Positions 35,558-44,999 of a stretch of 64,000 nucleotides of DNA are shown here, piece after piece. A program made the position numbers and the translations under genes. Position 1 is the first letter of the stretch; every line of letters starts with the position of its first letter. Under the pieces are notes generated by a model. The model was not told the DNA's origin and made no database searches. It was given only the letters and a program-made list of their open reading frames with translations. Source of the DNA: Microbacterium sp. ET2 (GTDB taxonomy: Bacteria > Actinomycetota > Actinomycetes > Actinomycetales > Microbacteriaceae); contig NZ_CP128170.1 of assembly GCF_030347395.1 (NCBI RefSeq), positions 1,612,001 to 1,676,000 on the forward strand, given 5' to 3'.

Positions 35558-36715
35558 ATGACCACGATCGTGAAGGCCGCCACCGCGGCCGAGTTCCTCT
35601 CCTTCGTCCCCCGCATGCTGGGCTACGTGCCGACCGACAGCGTCGTGCTCATCCCTTTCCAGGGCACGCGCACTCTCGGCGCGATGCGCATCGACCTTCC
35701 GGCGGTCGCCGACACCGACGCGGCGGCGGCGACCTACGTGGGGCTCGTATGCCGGATCGAGGCGGCCGATGCGCTCGCGGTGGTGGTGTTCACCGATGAG
35801 CGTTTCGATGGCGGCAGCGCTCCCGCGAGGGCGCTGGCCGAGGGCATCCGAGCGCGGGCCGATTCAAGCGGCCTGCGTGTGGTCGACATGCTCTGCCGCG
35901 CCTCCGACGGCTGGGCGTCGTACCTCGACGCCGACACCCCGCCCGGCGGCCGGCCGCTGCCTGAGATCCTCGATGCCGACGCGTCGCCCGCCGACCGCGC
36001 CGGGCTTCCCCTCGCGGACGGCGATCAGTGGACCGGAGCCGCGCTCCCCGCGGTCGACCTCGCCGAGAAGGAGAGGGTAGGGAACGCGCTGCAGGCGATC
36101 CGCGTCGCGATCGGGGGGTTCGGGTCGAGCGCGACCGGATCGACCGCCCGTATCGACCCGCGCGGACTCGAAGCGGTGTGCCTGCTCGACGACCTCCCGG
36201 CCCTGTTCGAAGAGGCGCTGAGCTGGAACCCCGAGATGCTCGATCCGTTCGATGCGGCCCTGCTGCTGTGGTGCCTCGAGCGGCCGGCGACCCGGGATGT
36301 GGCGCTGGTTCAGTGGTGCGACGACATCGACCGTGGCGATGAGGCGATGGCTGCGCAGCTGCGGTGGGAAGCGGGAGAGCCGTACCCCGCCGAGGTCGCC
36401 AAGCGCATGTGGGGTGAGGGTGCGCAGCCCTCGGCCGAACGCCTCCGCGGCGCGCTCGAGGTCACTCGCCGGGTGGCCGCCGCAGCGCCCCGAGCCACCC
36501 GGCCCGGACCCCTCGCGGTCTGCGCGTGGCTCTCGTGGGCGCTCGGCCGATCGACCCACGCGGAGTGGTTCGTCGGACAGGCCGCCGCGATCGACCCGAC
36601 CCATGGCCTCACCGGGATCGTCCAGGCGATGGTGCGCAGCGGCCACCTGCCGGAGTGGGCCTTCGCCCGCACCGGGGTGTGGCGCCCGGAGGATGCGATG
36701 GGGGCTGCGGGGTGA
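35558..36715 (+). CDS. DUF4192 domain protein
   Basis: A 385-residue soluble protein of the actinobacterial DUF4192 family: TAAEFLSFVPRMLGYVPTDS near the N-terminus, the strand SVVLIPFQG, and the C-terminal segment ARPGPLAVCAWLSWALGR type (here RATRPGPLAVCAWLSWALGR). Start ATG 35558 (MTTIVKAAT) is chosen by family. It is convergent with lysS, only 4 bases between stops. Function unknown. Confidence 0.88.
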   Translation: MTTIVKAATAAEFLSFVPRMLGYVPTDSVVLIPFQGTRTLGAMRIDLPAVADTDAAAATYVGLVCRIEAADALAVVVFTDERFDGGSAPARALAEGIRARADSSGLRVVDMLCRASDGWASYLDADTPPGGRPLPEILDADASPADRAGLPLADGDQWTGAALPAVDLAEKERVGNALQAIRVAIGGFGSSATGSTARIDPRGLEAVCLLDDLPALFEEALSWNPEMLDPFDAALLLWCLERPATRDVALVQWCDDIDRGDEAMAAQLRWEAGEPYPAEVAKRMWGEGAQPSAERLRGALEVTRRVAAAAPRATRPGPLAVCAWLSWALGRSTHAEWFVGQAAAIDPTHGLTGIVQAMVRSGHLPEWAFARTGVWRPEDAMGAAG

Positions 36716-36719
36716 CCGG

Positions 36720-38258
36720 CTATTTCACGAGCGGGAAGAGGATCGTCTCGCGGATGCCGAGCCCCGTGATCGCCATGAGGAGCCGGTCGATCCCCATGCC
36801 CATGCCGCCCGTGGGCGGCATGCCGTGCTCGAGGGCGCGGAGGAACTCCTCGTCGATGCGCATGGCCTCGACGTCGCCGCGCGCGGCGAGCTTCGCCTGC
36901 TCGACGAACCGCTCACGCTGGATGACGGGGTCCACGAGCTCGGAGTACCCGGTGGCGAGCTCGAAGCCGCGGGCGTACAGGTCCCACTTCTCCACCAGTC
37001 CCGGAACCGACCGGTGCTCGCGCACGAGTGGACTGGTGTCGACGGGGAAGTCCATCACGAAGGTGGGGCGCGTCAGGCCCGGCTTGACGAAGTGCTCCCA
37101 CAGCTCCTCGACGAGCTTGCCGTGGGTGGCATGCGGCGGCGCTTCGACGCCGACTTCGGCGGCGAAGGTCAGCAGATCGTCCAGCGACGTGTCGGGGGTG
37201 ATCGCTCGGCCCGCGGCATCCGAAAGAGAGTCGTACATCGACAGCCTCTCCCACTGCCCGCCCAGGTCGTACACCGTGCCGTCGGCCCAGGTGACCGTCG
37301 TCGACCCGGCGACCGCGACGGCGGCGTTCTGGATGAGCTCCTGGGTGAGGTCGGCGATTCCGTGGTAGTCGGTGTAGGCCTGGTAGGCCTCGAGCATCGC
37401 GAACTCGGGGCTGTGCGTGGAGTCGGCGCCTTCGTTGCGGAAGTTCCGGTTGATCTCGAAGACCCTGTCGAGCCCCCCGACCACCGCGCGCTTGAGGAAC
37501 AGCTCCGGCGCGATGCGCAGGTAGAGCTCGGTGTCGAAGGCGTTGGAGTGCGTGACGAAGGGGCGCGCGGATGCGCCGCCGTGCTGCACCTGGAGCATCG
37601 GGGTCTCGACCTCGATGAAGTCGTGAGCGGTGAAGGTCTGCCGGAGGCTTGCGTTCACCGCGGCGCGTGCGCGCACGGTCGCGCGGGCCTGATCGCGGAC
37701 GATGAGGTCGAGGAAGCGGCTTCGCACCCGGCCCTCTTCGCTCAGCTCGCCGTAGACGTTGGGAAGGGGCAGCACGGCCTTCGCGGCGATCTCCCACGAA
37801 GCGGCCATGATCGACAGCTCTCCGCGACGGCTGGAGATGACCTCGCCCGAGACGAAGACGTGATCGCCGAGGTCGACCAGTTCCTTCCACCGCTGAAGGG
37901 ACTCCTCGCCTACGGCGGCGAGGGAGATCATGGCCTGGATGCGACTGCCGTCGCCCGACTGCAGGGTGGCGAAGCACAGCTTGCCGGTGTTGCGACTGAA
38001 GACGACCCGTCCGGCGACCCCCGCTGTCACGCCCGTCTCGGCGCCTGCCTCGAGGTCGCCGAACCGCGCGCGGAGCGCGGGGATGGTGTCGGTCAGCGGC
38101 ACCGCCACGGGGTAGGCGCCACCGGCGGCATCCGTCCGCTCGGAGATGAGCCGCTCCCGCTTGGCCAGACGCACCGCCTTCTGCTCGAAGACCTCTTCGT
38201 CGCTGGGCTCGGAAGCGTCGGTGTCGTCAACGGCGCCGGGCGCGGTCGAATCAGTCAT
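36720..38258 (-). CDS. lysS: lysyl-tRNA synthetase, class II
   Basis: A 512-residue enzyme that charges tRNA-Lys. ATG 38258 follows GAGGAG at a good distance and gives MTDSTAPGAV. The OB-fold anticodon domain is around 60-170 (VAGRVVFSRNTGKLCFATLQ). Motif 2 is in NRNFRNEGADSTHSPEFAML and motif 3 in MGMGIDRLLMAITGLG. Complete. It lies 116 bases downstream of panC, as in related genomes, though an intergenic promoter is possible. Confidence 0.97.
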   Translation of the reverse strand: MTDSTAPGAVDDTDASEPSDEEVFEQKAVRLAKRERLISERTDAAGGAYPVAVPLTDTIPALRARFGDLEAGAETGVTAGVAGRVVFSRNTGKLCFATLQSGDGSRIQAMISLAAVGEESLQRWKELVDLGDHVFVSGEVISSRRGELSIMAASWEIAAKAVLPLPNVYGELSEEGRVRSRFLDLIVRDQARATVRARAAVNASLRQTFTAHDFIEVETPMLQVQHGGASARPFVTHSNAFDTELYLRIAPELFLKRAVVGGLDRVFEINRNFRNEGADSTHSPEFAMLEAYQAYTDYHGIADLTQELIQNAAVAVAGSTTVTWADGTVYDLGGQWERLSMYDSLSDAAGRAITPDTSLDDLLTFAAEVGVEAPPHATHGKLVEELWEHFVKPGLTRPTFVMDFPVDTSPLVREHRSVPGLVEKWDLYARGFELATGYSELVDPVIQRERFVEQAKLAARGDVEAMRIDEEFLRALEHGMPPTGGMGMGIDRLLMAITGLGIRETILFPLVK

Positions 38259-38374
38259 GAACAGGCTCCTCGGGGTCGCCGTCAAGTGTATCGACGGGCA
38301 CCGGCGCGCCCGTCGCTCGCGTCCGGCCCCGGCGGACGGTCACACCGGCGGTCGCGCGGGCGTGAGCGCGGCGA

Positions 38375-39220
38375 TCACTGCAGCGAGATCTCGGTGTTGT
38401 CGATGAAGCGCTGCCCGGCGACGGTCGCGGCGATCAGCGCCAATGCCCGCCCGCGATGGCCCTCGTCGACGGGAAGGAAGGTGGCCGGGTCCACCACGGT
38501 GAGGTACTCGAGGTTGATCCGCGGCTCGCCCATCAGCGAGGACTGGGCCGCGGCGATGCACGCGTCGACCCCGCGGTCGGCGTTCGAGGCCGCGGCGTCG
38601 AGGGCCTTCGTCAGCTTTCCGGCGGCCTGGCGATCGCGGTCTTCGAGCAGTGACGCACGGGTCGAGACGGGCAGCCCGTCATCGCCGCGTACGGTCTCGA
38701 CGGTGGCGACGTCGACGTCGATGAAGAGGTCGCGGATCATCCGTTCGACCAGGAAGATCCGCTGCCGGTCGCGGAGCCCGTAGACGGCGACATCGGGCTC
38801 GACGAGGTGGAAGAGCTTCGCCTCGACGGTGAGCAGGCCGTCGAAGTAGTACGGCCGGAACCGCCCCTCGTACCGCAGACCCAGGTCGCCGGCGCTGATC
38901 TTCGTCGTCGCCGTGCCGTGCGGCAGGAGGTCGGCGGTCTCGGGGGCGAACACCACGTCGACGCCGAGTGACTCCAGCAGCAGACGGTCGGCGTCGGGGG
39001 TGCGCGGATACGCCTCGAAGTCGGCCGTCGTGCCGAAGCGCAGCGGGTTGACGAACGTCGAGACCACGACGATCTCCGCACGCTCACGGGCGGTGTCGAT
39101 GAGATCGATGTGACCGTCGTGGAGCGAGCCGATCGTGGACACGAGCGCCACCGTCGAGCCCGGGGCGTCGCGGCGGGCCTCAGCCAGGCGGCTGCGCAGC
39201 GCCTCGGGGGTGCGGATCAT
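38375..39220 (-). CDS. panC: pantothenate synthetase, divergent
   Basis: A 281-residue protein of the PanC family, which joins pantoate and beta-alanine. VSTIGSLHDGHIDLID is the HIGH region (usually PTMGALHEGH), and VFAPETADLLPHG plus the YYFDGLLTVEAKLFHLVEPD segment match well. The second signature, normally SSRN, reads PVSTRASLL here. Length is normal. The divergence suggests altered kinetics or loss of canonical activity, but position upstream of lysS matches panC of related genera. ATG 39220 is chosen; the region upstream is intergenic. Confidence 0.85.
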   Translation of the reverse strand: MIRTPEALRSRLAEARRDAPGSTVALVSTIGSLHDGHIDLIDTARERAEIVVVSTFVNPLRFGTTADFEAYPRTPDADRLLLESLGVDVVFAPETADLLPHGTATTKISAGDLGLRYEGRFRPYYFDGLLTVEAKLFHLVEPDVAVYGLRDRQRIFLVERMIRDLFIDVDVATVETVRGDDGLPVSTRASLLEDRDRQAAGKLTKALDAAASNADRGVDACIAAAQSSLMGEPRINLEYLTVVDPATFLPVDEGHRGRALALIAATVAGQRFIDNTEISLQ

Positions 39221-39291
39221 CCGTCGATCGTATCGGCGGTGCGAGCTCCACCCGTCCGCGGGCCGTGACAGCGACAGGATCGTCGTGTCCA

Positions 39292-40563
39292 ATGGACACC
39301 ATGCCCCAGCGACAGGACGCCGACGTCGCGCTCGCCGAGGTCCACCGTGCGGAATGGGGCCGGATCGTCGCGGGGCTCGCCCGCCGCTTCGGCGACCTCG
39401 ATCTCGCCGAAGAGGTCGCGGCCGAAGCGTTCGCCGTCGCCGTGGAGCGGTGGGCCGTCGACGGTGTGCCTCCGAATCCGGGTGCCTGGATCACCACGAC
39501 GGCGCATCGGAGGGCCATCGACCGCCTCCGGCGCGAGGCCCGGCGTGACGACAAGCACCGGGAGGCCCTGCTCCTCGCAGACGACTCCCCCGCCGAACCG
39601 GTGGGCGCGGTCGCGGACGATCGCCTGCGGCTGCTCTTCGCGTGCTGTCATCCGGTCCTCGGCCTCGAGACCCAGGTGGCTCTGACCCTCCGTGTCATCG
39701 TCGGTCTCACCGTCGAGCAGATCGCGCGGATGTTCCTCGTGCCGCCGACGACGATTGCGCAGCGGATCACCCGGGGGAAGGCGAAGATCGGCGCGGCGCG
39801 CGTCCCGTTCCGGGTTCCCGAGGCGAGCGACCTTCCTGATCGCGCGGCCGCCGTGGTGGCCGTGCTCTCGCTGATGTACACGCAGGGCTACACGGCCACC
39901 GGCGACGCCACCGACCGGCTGCGGCTCGACCTCCTCGCCGAGGCGCTCCGGCTCGCACGCGAACTGCACGCGCTGCTTCCCGGCGACGGCGACGTCACCG
40001 GGCTCCTCGCCCTCCTCCTCGCCTCGATCGCCCGCACCCCCGCCCGGATCAGCGACGACGGCGCACTCGTGACCCTCGCCGAGCAAGACCGCGGCGCGTG
40101 GGACCGCGACCTCATCGAGGAGGCCGACGCGCTCCTCGGCGAGCGGAAGCGACAAGCCCGCGCCAGCGGCATCCCCCTCGGCCGTTTCGAGCTGCTCGCC
40201 GCCATCCATCTCGTCCACGCGCACGCCACCGATGCCGGAAGCACCGACTGGTCGCAGATCGTCACGCTCTACGAGATGCTCGAGCGGGTCGACCCGAGCC
40301 CCATGGTGGGCGTCAATCACGCCCTCGCCGTCGCCGAGGCCGACTCCCCCGAGGCGGGCTTGGTCGTCCTCGCGCGGCACGACGACGCCCTCGCCGGGCA
40401 CTACGCCCTCCACTCGGTCCGGGCCCACCTCCTGGCGTCGAGCGGCGCACCTTTCGAGGCCCTCGACGCGTACGAACGTGCGATCTCGCTCGCGCCGACG
40501 CCCGCGATGGCGGAGCTGTTGACCGCGCGCCGCGACGGTGTCGATGTGACGACGCGCGGATGA
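39292..40563 (+). CDS. ECF42-type RNA polymerase sigma factor
   Basis: A 423-residue sigma-70 family protein. Region 2 covers about 12-85 (EVAAEAFAVAVERW; PGAWITTTAHRRAIDRLRRE). Region 4 follows (LTLRVIVGLTVEQIARMFLV, PPTTIAQRITRGKAKI). A long C-terminal helical TPR-like extension runs from about 180 to the end. This build, plus a DGPF protein immediately downstream, defines group ECF42, whose members lack an anti-sigma factor and use the C-terminal extension for control. Starts at ATG 39292 or 39301. Confidence 0.9.
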   Translation: MDTMPQRQDADVALAEVHRAEWGRIVAGLARRFGDLDLAEEVAAEAFAVAVERWAVDGVPPNPGAWITTTAHRRAIDRLRREARRDDKHREALLLADDSPAEPVGAVADDRLRLLFACCHPVLGLETQVALTLRVIVGLTVEQIARMFLVPPTTIAQRITRGKAKIGAARVPFRVPEASDLPDRAAAVVAVLSLMYTQGYTATGDATDRLRLDLLAEALRLARELHALLPGDGDVTGLLALLLASIARTPARISDDGALVTLAEQDRGAWDRDLIEEADALLGERKRQARASGIPLGRFELLAAIHLVHAHATDAGSTDWSQIVTLYEMLERVDPSPMVGVNHALAVAEADSPEAGLVVLARHDDALAGHYALHSVRAHLLASSGAPFEALDAYERAISLAPTPAMAELLTARRDGVDVTTRG

Positions 40564-40657
40564 ATCATCCACCGGGTGTCGTATCCGACGCTCCCCGATC
40601 GTCGCTTGTTCGACAGAGGCCGTTCAGGCCCCGCATCATCACACGAGAGAGAAGCAG

Positions 40658-41014
40658 ATGAGCAACAGGTACCTGGTCATCCACATGACCGACCCCAGCG
40701 GCACCGATGTCCCCCGCGAGGAAGACCAGCGCATGCTCGAGGGCTGGCTCGCCGACGGCGAAGCGAAGGGGATGCTGCAGAGCGGCGCGCCGACAGCGCC
40801 GGCCGATCAGGCGAAGTCGGTGGTCGTCCGCGACGGCCGCGCCCTCATCACCGACGGACCCTTCCCGGAGTTCACCGAATGGTTCGCCGGGTACGACATC
40901 ATCACCGCGGAGTCGATCGACGACGTCGCGGGCCTCATGACCAAGCATCCGACCGCCATCGCGGGACGGGTGTACGTGCTGCCGCTGGTGAAGCTCCCCT
41001 GGGACGAGGAGTGA
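40658..41014 (+). CDS. YCII-related DGPF-domain protein
   Basis: A 118-residue protein of the YciI-like fold with the hallmark RALITDGPFPEFTEWFAGYD (DGPF). It lies 94 bases after the ECF42 sigma gene, its usual partner, and is probably the main target or accessory of that factor. A strong terminator follows the stop. The biochemical role is unknown. Confidence 0.9.
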   Translation: MSNRYLVIHMTDPSGTDVPREEDQRMLEGWLADGEAKGMLQSGAPTAPADQAKSVVVRDGRALITDGPFPEFTEWFAGYDIITAESIDDVAGLMTKHPTAIAGRVYVLPLVKLPWDEE

Positions 41015-41020
41015 GCGCCG

Positions 41021-41052
41021 CCGCGGCGCCCGGGAATGCTCGGGCGCCGCGG
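41021..41052 (+). terminator. terminator after the DGPF gene
   Basis: CCGCGGCGCCCG (41021-41032) and CGGGCGCCGCGG (41041-41052) form a perfect 12-bp stem with an 8-base loop, 6 bases after the stop. Confidence 0.75.
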
Positions 41053-41068
41053 AGCGCTTGACCCCTCC

Positions 41069-41938
41069 ATGACGAACATCACGCAGCCTGCACAGTCATC
41101 CGGCACCTTCCGCATCGGCGGCGACCTCGAGGTCAACCGCCTCGGCTACGGGACCATGCAGCTCACCGGGCCCGGGGTCTGGGGACCGCCGAAGGACCAC
41201 GACGAGGCGATCCGCGTCCTGCGCCGGGCGGTCGAGCTCGGCGTGAACTTCTTCGACACCGCCGAGTCCTACGGCCCCTACGTCGCCGAGGAGCTTCTGA
41301 AGGAGGCGCTTCACCCCTACGCCGACGACATCCTCATCGCGACCAAATCGGGCCTGACCCGCACGGCCCCCAACGTCTGGCCGCCGCTCGGTCGCCCCGA
41401 GTTCCTGCGCCAGGGTGCGGAGATGAGCCTCCGCCGGCTCGGGCTCGAGCGCATCGACCTCTTCCAGCTGCACCGCATCGACCCGAAGGTGCCGCTCGAA
41501 GACCAGGTCGGCGAGCTGAAGGCGCTCCAGGACGAGGGCAAGATCCGCCACATCGGCCTGTCGGAGGTCACGATCGACGAGGTGAAGGAGGCGCAGAAGA
41601 TCGCAGAGATCGTCACCGTCCAGAACCTCTACAACCTGCAGACGCGCGACGCGGAAGACCTTCTCGACTGGTCCGAGGAGCAGGGCATCGGGTTCATCCC
41701 GTGGTTCCCGCTCGCGACCGGTGGTCTCACCGGAGCCGACTCGCCGCTCACCGACATCGCTGCGCAGAAGAACGCGACCCCCGCGCAGATCGCTCTCGCG
41801 TGGCTGCTGAGGCGCTCGCCCGTCATGCTCCCGATTCCCGGCACGTCCAGCGTCGCTCACCTCGAGGACAACATGCAGGGCGGCGCCCTCGAGCTCACCG
41901 CCGAGGAGTTCGCCGAGCTGTCCGCGCTCCGCGGCTGA
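41069..41938 (+). CDS. aldo/keto reductase
   Basis: A 289-residue NADPH-dependent oxidoreductase of the AKR barrel family. Catalytic residues: Asp and Tyr in FFDTAESYGPYV, Lys in ILIATKSGL, His in DLFQLHRIDP. The C-terminal cofactor loop is PIPGTSSVAHLEDN. Start ATG 41069 (MTNITQPAQ). It follows the DGPF terminator by 16 bases and is convergent with the DUF2520 gene. Substrate unknown. Confidence 0.92.
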   Translation: MTNITQPAQSSGTFRIGGDLEVNRLGYGTMQLTGPGVWGPPKDHDEAIRVLRRAVELGVNFFDTAESYGPYVAEELLKEALHPYADDILIATKSGLTRTAPNVWPPLGRPEFLRQGAEMSLRRLGLERIDLFQLHRIDPKVPLEDQVGELKALQDEGKIRHIGLSEVTIDEVKEAQKIAEIVTVQNLYNLQTRDAEDLLDWSEEQGIGFIPWFPLATGGLTGADSPLTDIAAQKNATPAQIALAWLLRRSPVMLPIPGTSSVAHLEDNMQGGALELTAEEFAELSALRG

Positions 41939-41950
41939 CCTTGCGCCGGG

Positions 41951-42667
41951 TCAGGCGTCGGGCGACGACGCCCCGGGTGGCTCGATCACCGGGGCGTCGG
42001 CCCGCGTCAGCGCGTGGTCGATCGTCGTGTGCACGAGGTTCGAGAGGTAGAGTCCGGGATCCTCGACCCCGGCGCGGGAGAGCAGGTCGGCCGCCTGGGC
42101 GATGATCGAGCGGGAGAACTCCGTCGCGGTCGAGATCGCCTCGGCGTACAGCGGTCGCTGGTCCTCGGCCACCTCGACCGGCTCGCAGCCGAGCTCGACC
42201 GCGAGCGCCTGCGCGATCGGGAGAACCGGCGCCGGCGCGGTGACCGCCGCGTAGGCGTGGGTCAGCTGCCGCAGATCGATGGATGACCCGGTGAAGGCGA
42301 TCGCGGGATGAATTGCCAGCGGGATGGCGCCGCGCGCCGTCGCCGGCTGGAGCACCTCGATCCCGTACGAGGCGTCGGTGTGCAGCACCAGCTGGCCCGG
42401 CCGCCAGGCGTCCAGCGCGGCGAGGCCCGCGACGAGGCCCGGAAGCTCGGTTCTCGGGACCGCGATCACGACCAGGTCGCTCCCCGCGATGAGCTCGACC
42501 GGGTCGAGCACCGGCACATCGGGCAGCACCGCGTCGACGCGGTCGCGGTCGGAGCCGGCGGTGATGCCGACGATCGCGTGACCGGCGCCGCGGAGAGCGG
42601 CGCCCATCACGGGACCGACCCGACCCGCTCCGATGATGCCCACGCCGAGTCGTCCGTCACGCCTCAC
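41951..42667 (-). CDS. DUF2520/Rossmann-fold protein
   Basis: A 238-residue NAD(P)-binding protein: GVGIIGAGRVGPVMGAALRG near the N-terminus, VIAVPRTELPGLV, PLAIHPAIAFTGSSIDL, then the all-helical DUF2520 dimerisation part. GTG 42667 overlaps the stop of the PH-domain gene (GTGA). In related genomes it lies just before panC in the folate-pantothenate neighbourhood; here the sigma/AKR module separates them. Reaction unknown; a ketopantoate-reductase-like role is possible but unproven. Confidence 0.82.
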   Translation of the reverse strand: MRRDGRLGVGIIGAGRVGPVMGAALRGAGHAIVGITAGSDRDRVDAVLPDVPVLDPVELIAGSDLVVIAVPRTELPGLVAGLAALDAWRPGQLVLHTDASYGIEVLQPATARGAIPLAIHPAIAFTGSSIDLRQLTHAYAAVTAPAPVLPIAQALAVELGCEPVEVAEDQRPLYAEAISTATEFSRSIIAQAADLLSRAGVEDPGLYLSNLVHTTIDHALTRADAPVIEPPGASSPDA

Positions 42668-44328
42668 CGCGACACCTCCTCCGTGCGGCCCGGGTCCGTC
42701 GATGCGACCGGTCCAGGCACCTCCGGCGGCGGGGCCGCAGCTCCGACGGTCACCGCGACCTCATCTGGCGCCTCGTCCCCCGCCCACCGGTGGCTGCGGT
42801 CGTTCGCAGCCGCCACGATCGCCGCCGCCTCGGTGCGCTCGAACAGCGACACCGCGTCATCCCGATCGATGATGCCGAGCGATCCGCTCACCCGACCGAC
42901 GACGGTGTGCACCTGCAGATTCGCGACACCGAGTGCGCGGTCGACGGGCCCCTGCGCGATCGCGAGACTCTGCATGCGCGCGAGCGGGAAGAGGGCGAGC
43001 TTGCGCCAGATGAACCCTCGGCGCACGAACAGCACGTCGGGCGTGACGAAGGCGCCGTTGCGCCGCCAGCTGGTGGGCCGGAGCCAGGCGGCGCGGCGCG
43101 GCGTGGTCACGTAGGGGTCGCCGTCCTCCGGCCCGAGCACGCCGTGCCGGAACACCAGCGGCCACTCCTCGCGCGGCAGGTGCGGCAGCAGAAGCTGCAG
43201 GACGCGCTCCACGTCGGTGCGATTTCCCACCGGGAGGACCGTGGCGAACTGGTCGGTCCCCGCAGCCTCGAGACCTCGTCCGGACAGCCGATTGACGGTG
43301 ATCGCCCACCATCCGGCCGGCCGCCACAGGATCGGCTGGCTGATCTCAAGGGCATGGATGCGACCCGGCGGCAGCGTCTCGGTGACGGTGGTGAACAGGC
43401 CGAAGGTGATGCGCACGCCGCTCGAGGTGGGGGCGATCGAGTAGCGCAGCGACCTCGTGATCGTGCGCACCCAGTACGCCCCGAAACCGAGAAGAGCGGG
43501 GATGGCGGTCAGCAGCAGCCACGGCGTTCCGAGAATCGAGGCCACCACGATCGCCGCGACGAGCACGATGAGGAACAGCAGCGAACCGTCGAGCAGGTGC
43601 GAGGCGATAAGGCGCCCGACCGGGATGTTCACCACCGAGTCGGGCTCGTCGGCGGGATCCTCCGCCCCCTCGATCATCTCGGTGAGCCCGGCCGCGACGG
43701 TCGACGCCGCCGCCGACACCCGGCCGCCGCCCGCCGCCGCGGCCGCCTGGCGGGCTTCGGCGAGGCGTCGTCCTGAGGCGAGCCGCAGGATGTCGGCCCG
43801 CACCGCCTCGGCGTTGGCGGTGGAGAGGTACTCGAGCTTGACGTTCCCGTCGGTGCCGGCGCCGACGACCTCGAGCTTGGCCATACCCATGAGCCGGGCG
43901 ATCATGGGCCTGGTGAGGTTGACCCCCTGCACCCGATCCAGCGGGGCGCGCCGCTGGGTGCGGAACAGCACACCGCTGCGCACCTCGACATCGTCGCCGG
44001 TGATCCGGAAGGTGTGGAACCGCCACGACAGGTAGAAGACGCCGACGAGCACGACGACAACGACGATCACCGCGCCGAGAGCGGCGAGGATGAGCCCGCG
44101 CTCGAAGATGAAGTCCAGCGGATCACCGGTCTCGAAGTCGCCCGGGTCGACTTCGGGGACGAAGATCGGCACGACCCCCTGGATGAGACGGTCGCGGAAG
44201 TTCGCGATGAGGATGCCGGCGATGATGACGAGTGTCAGCCCGCCCCGCAGCAGCGGAGTGAACGGATGCAGGCGGTGCCAGTCGCCGTCGCTGAGCGGCG
44301 AGCGCGTCGGCGCGGGAGCGCTCGTCAC
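42664..44328 (-). CDS. bacterial PH-domain (YdbT-like) membrane protein
   Basis: A 554-residue protein from GTG 44328 (VTSAPAPTRS), which overlaps the previous stop by 4 bases. It has four membrane helices in two pairs (near 30-50/80-110 and 230-275) and bPH2 domains following each pair; TFRITGDDVEVRSGVLFRTQ followed by RRAPLDRVQGVNLTRP is characteristic. A third PH-like block begins FIWRKLALFPLARMQSLAIA. The usual partner is the short PH protein encoded directly upstream. The pair probably forms a membrane complex of unknown role. Confidence 0.87.
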   Translation of the reverse strand: MTSAPAPTRSPLSDGDWHRLHPFTPLLRGGLTLVIIAGILIANFRDRLIQGVVPIFVPEVDPGDFETGDPLDFIFERGLILAALGAVIVVVVVLVGVFYLSWRFHTFRITGDDVEVRSGVLFRTQRRAPLDRVQGVNLTRPMIARLMGMAKLEVVGAGTDGNVKLEYLSTANAEAVRADILRLASGRRLAEARQAAAAAGGGRVSAAASTVAAGLTEMIEGAEDPADEPDSVVNIPVGRLIASHLLDGSLLFLIVLVAAIVVASILGTPWLLLTAIPALLGFGAYWVRTITRSLRYSIAPTSSGVRITFGLFTTVTETLPPGRIHALEISQPILWRPAGWWAITVNRLSGRGLEAAGTDQFATVLPVGNRTDVERVLQLLLPHLPREEWPLVFRHGVLGPEDGDPYVTTPRRAAWLRPTSWRRNGAFVTPDVLFVRRGFIWRKLALFPLARMQSLAIAQGPVDRALGVANLQVHTVVGRVSGSLGIIDRDDAVSLFERTEAAAIVAAANDRSHRWAGDEAPDEVAVTVGAAAPPPEVPGPVASTDPGRTEEVSR

Positions 44329-44999
44329 AGTCCCGTCCGGCGGGTCTCGGCGACATCGATGAGAGTGTCGCGCAGCTGCTCGGCTGCTTCCTGCGTGAGT
44401 CCGGGGAGCGTCACTCCCGACACGGCCGCCGCGGTGACGATCTTCAGCTGGGCGATGCCGAAGCCGCGATCCAGGGGGCCATGGGTGATGTCGACCAGCT
44501 GCATCCGGCCGTAGGGAACGGCGACGATGCGCTGCCACAGGATGCCGCGGCGGAACACGAGATCGTCGCGGCGGAGCTGGTAGCCGTACGAGCGCGCCTG
44601 CCGGGGTGTCACGACGAGCACCGCGGCAAGGATGACGAGGAGGATCCCGGCGGGGATCATCAGCCAGCGGATGTCGAACGCGAACACCGCGACGAGGCCG
44701 GCGACGAGCACGAGCAGGAAGAAGAACCCGGTCGTGATGAGCTGCACCCGCACATAGGCCTTCGCCAGCTGGTACCAGGTGCCGTCCCCGAGGGGGAGAC
44801 GGTTCTCCGAGCGCGGCTCGACGATGCGATCGAAGGCACCCCCGGTGAACACCGCAGGATCGTGGTCATCCTGGCGGACCTGATCCGCTTCGAGCGGCGC
44901 GGCCGCCGGCGGGGTCGGCGCGGCGTCGAAGGCCACGGCGGCCCGCTCAGTGTCCGCCGGGTTCGAGTCCGGGGTCGGAGCCTCCGGGCTGTTCGTCAT
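44325..44999 (-). CDS. bacterial PH-domain (YdbS-like) membrane protein
   Basis: A 224-residue protein: an acidic disordered N-terminus to about residue 75, two membrane helices (about 88-108 and 112-130), then one bPH2 domain with RRGILWQRIVAVPYGRMQLV and DITHGPLDRGFGIAQLKIVT. It overlaps the DUF3180 gene by 53 bases and is coupled to the larger PH gene. Confidence 0.87.
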   Translation of the reverse strand: MTNSPEAPTPDSNPADTERAAVAFDAAPTPPAAAPLEADQVRQDDHDPAVFTGGAFDRIVEPRSENRLPLGDGTWYQLAKAYVRVQLITTGFFFLLVLVAGLVAVFAFDIRWLMIPAGILLVILAAVLVVTPRQARSYGYQLRRDDLVFRRGILWQRIVAVPYGRMQLVDITHGPLDRGFGIAQLKIVTAAAVSGVTLPGLTQEAAEQLRDTLIDVAETRRTGL

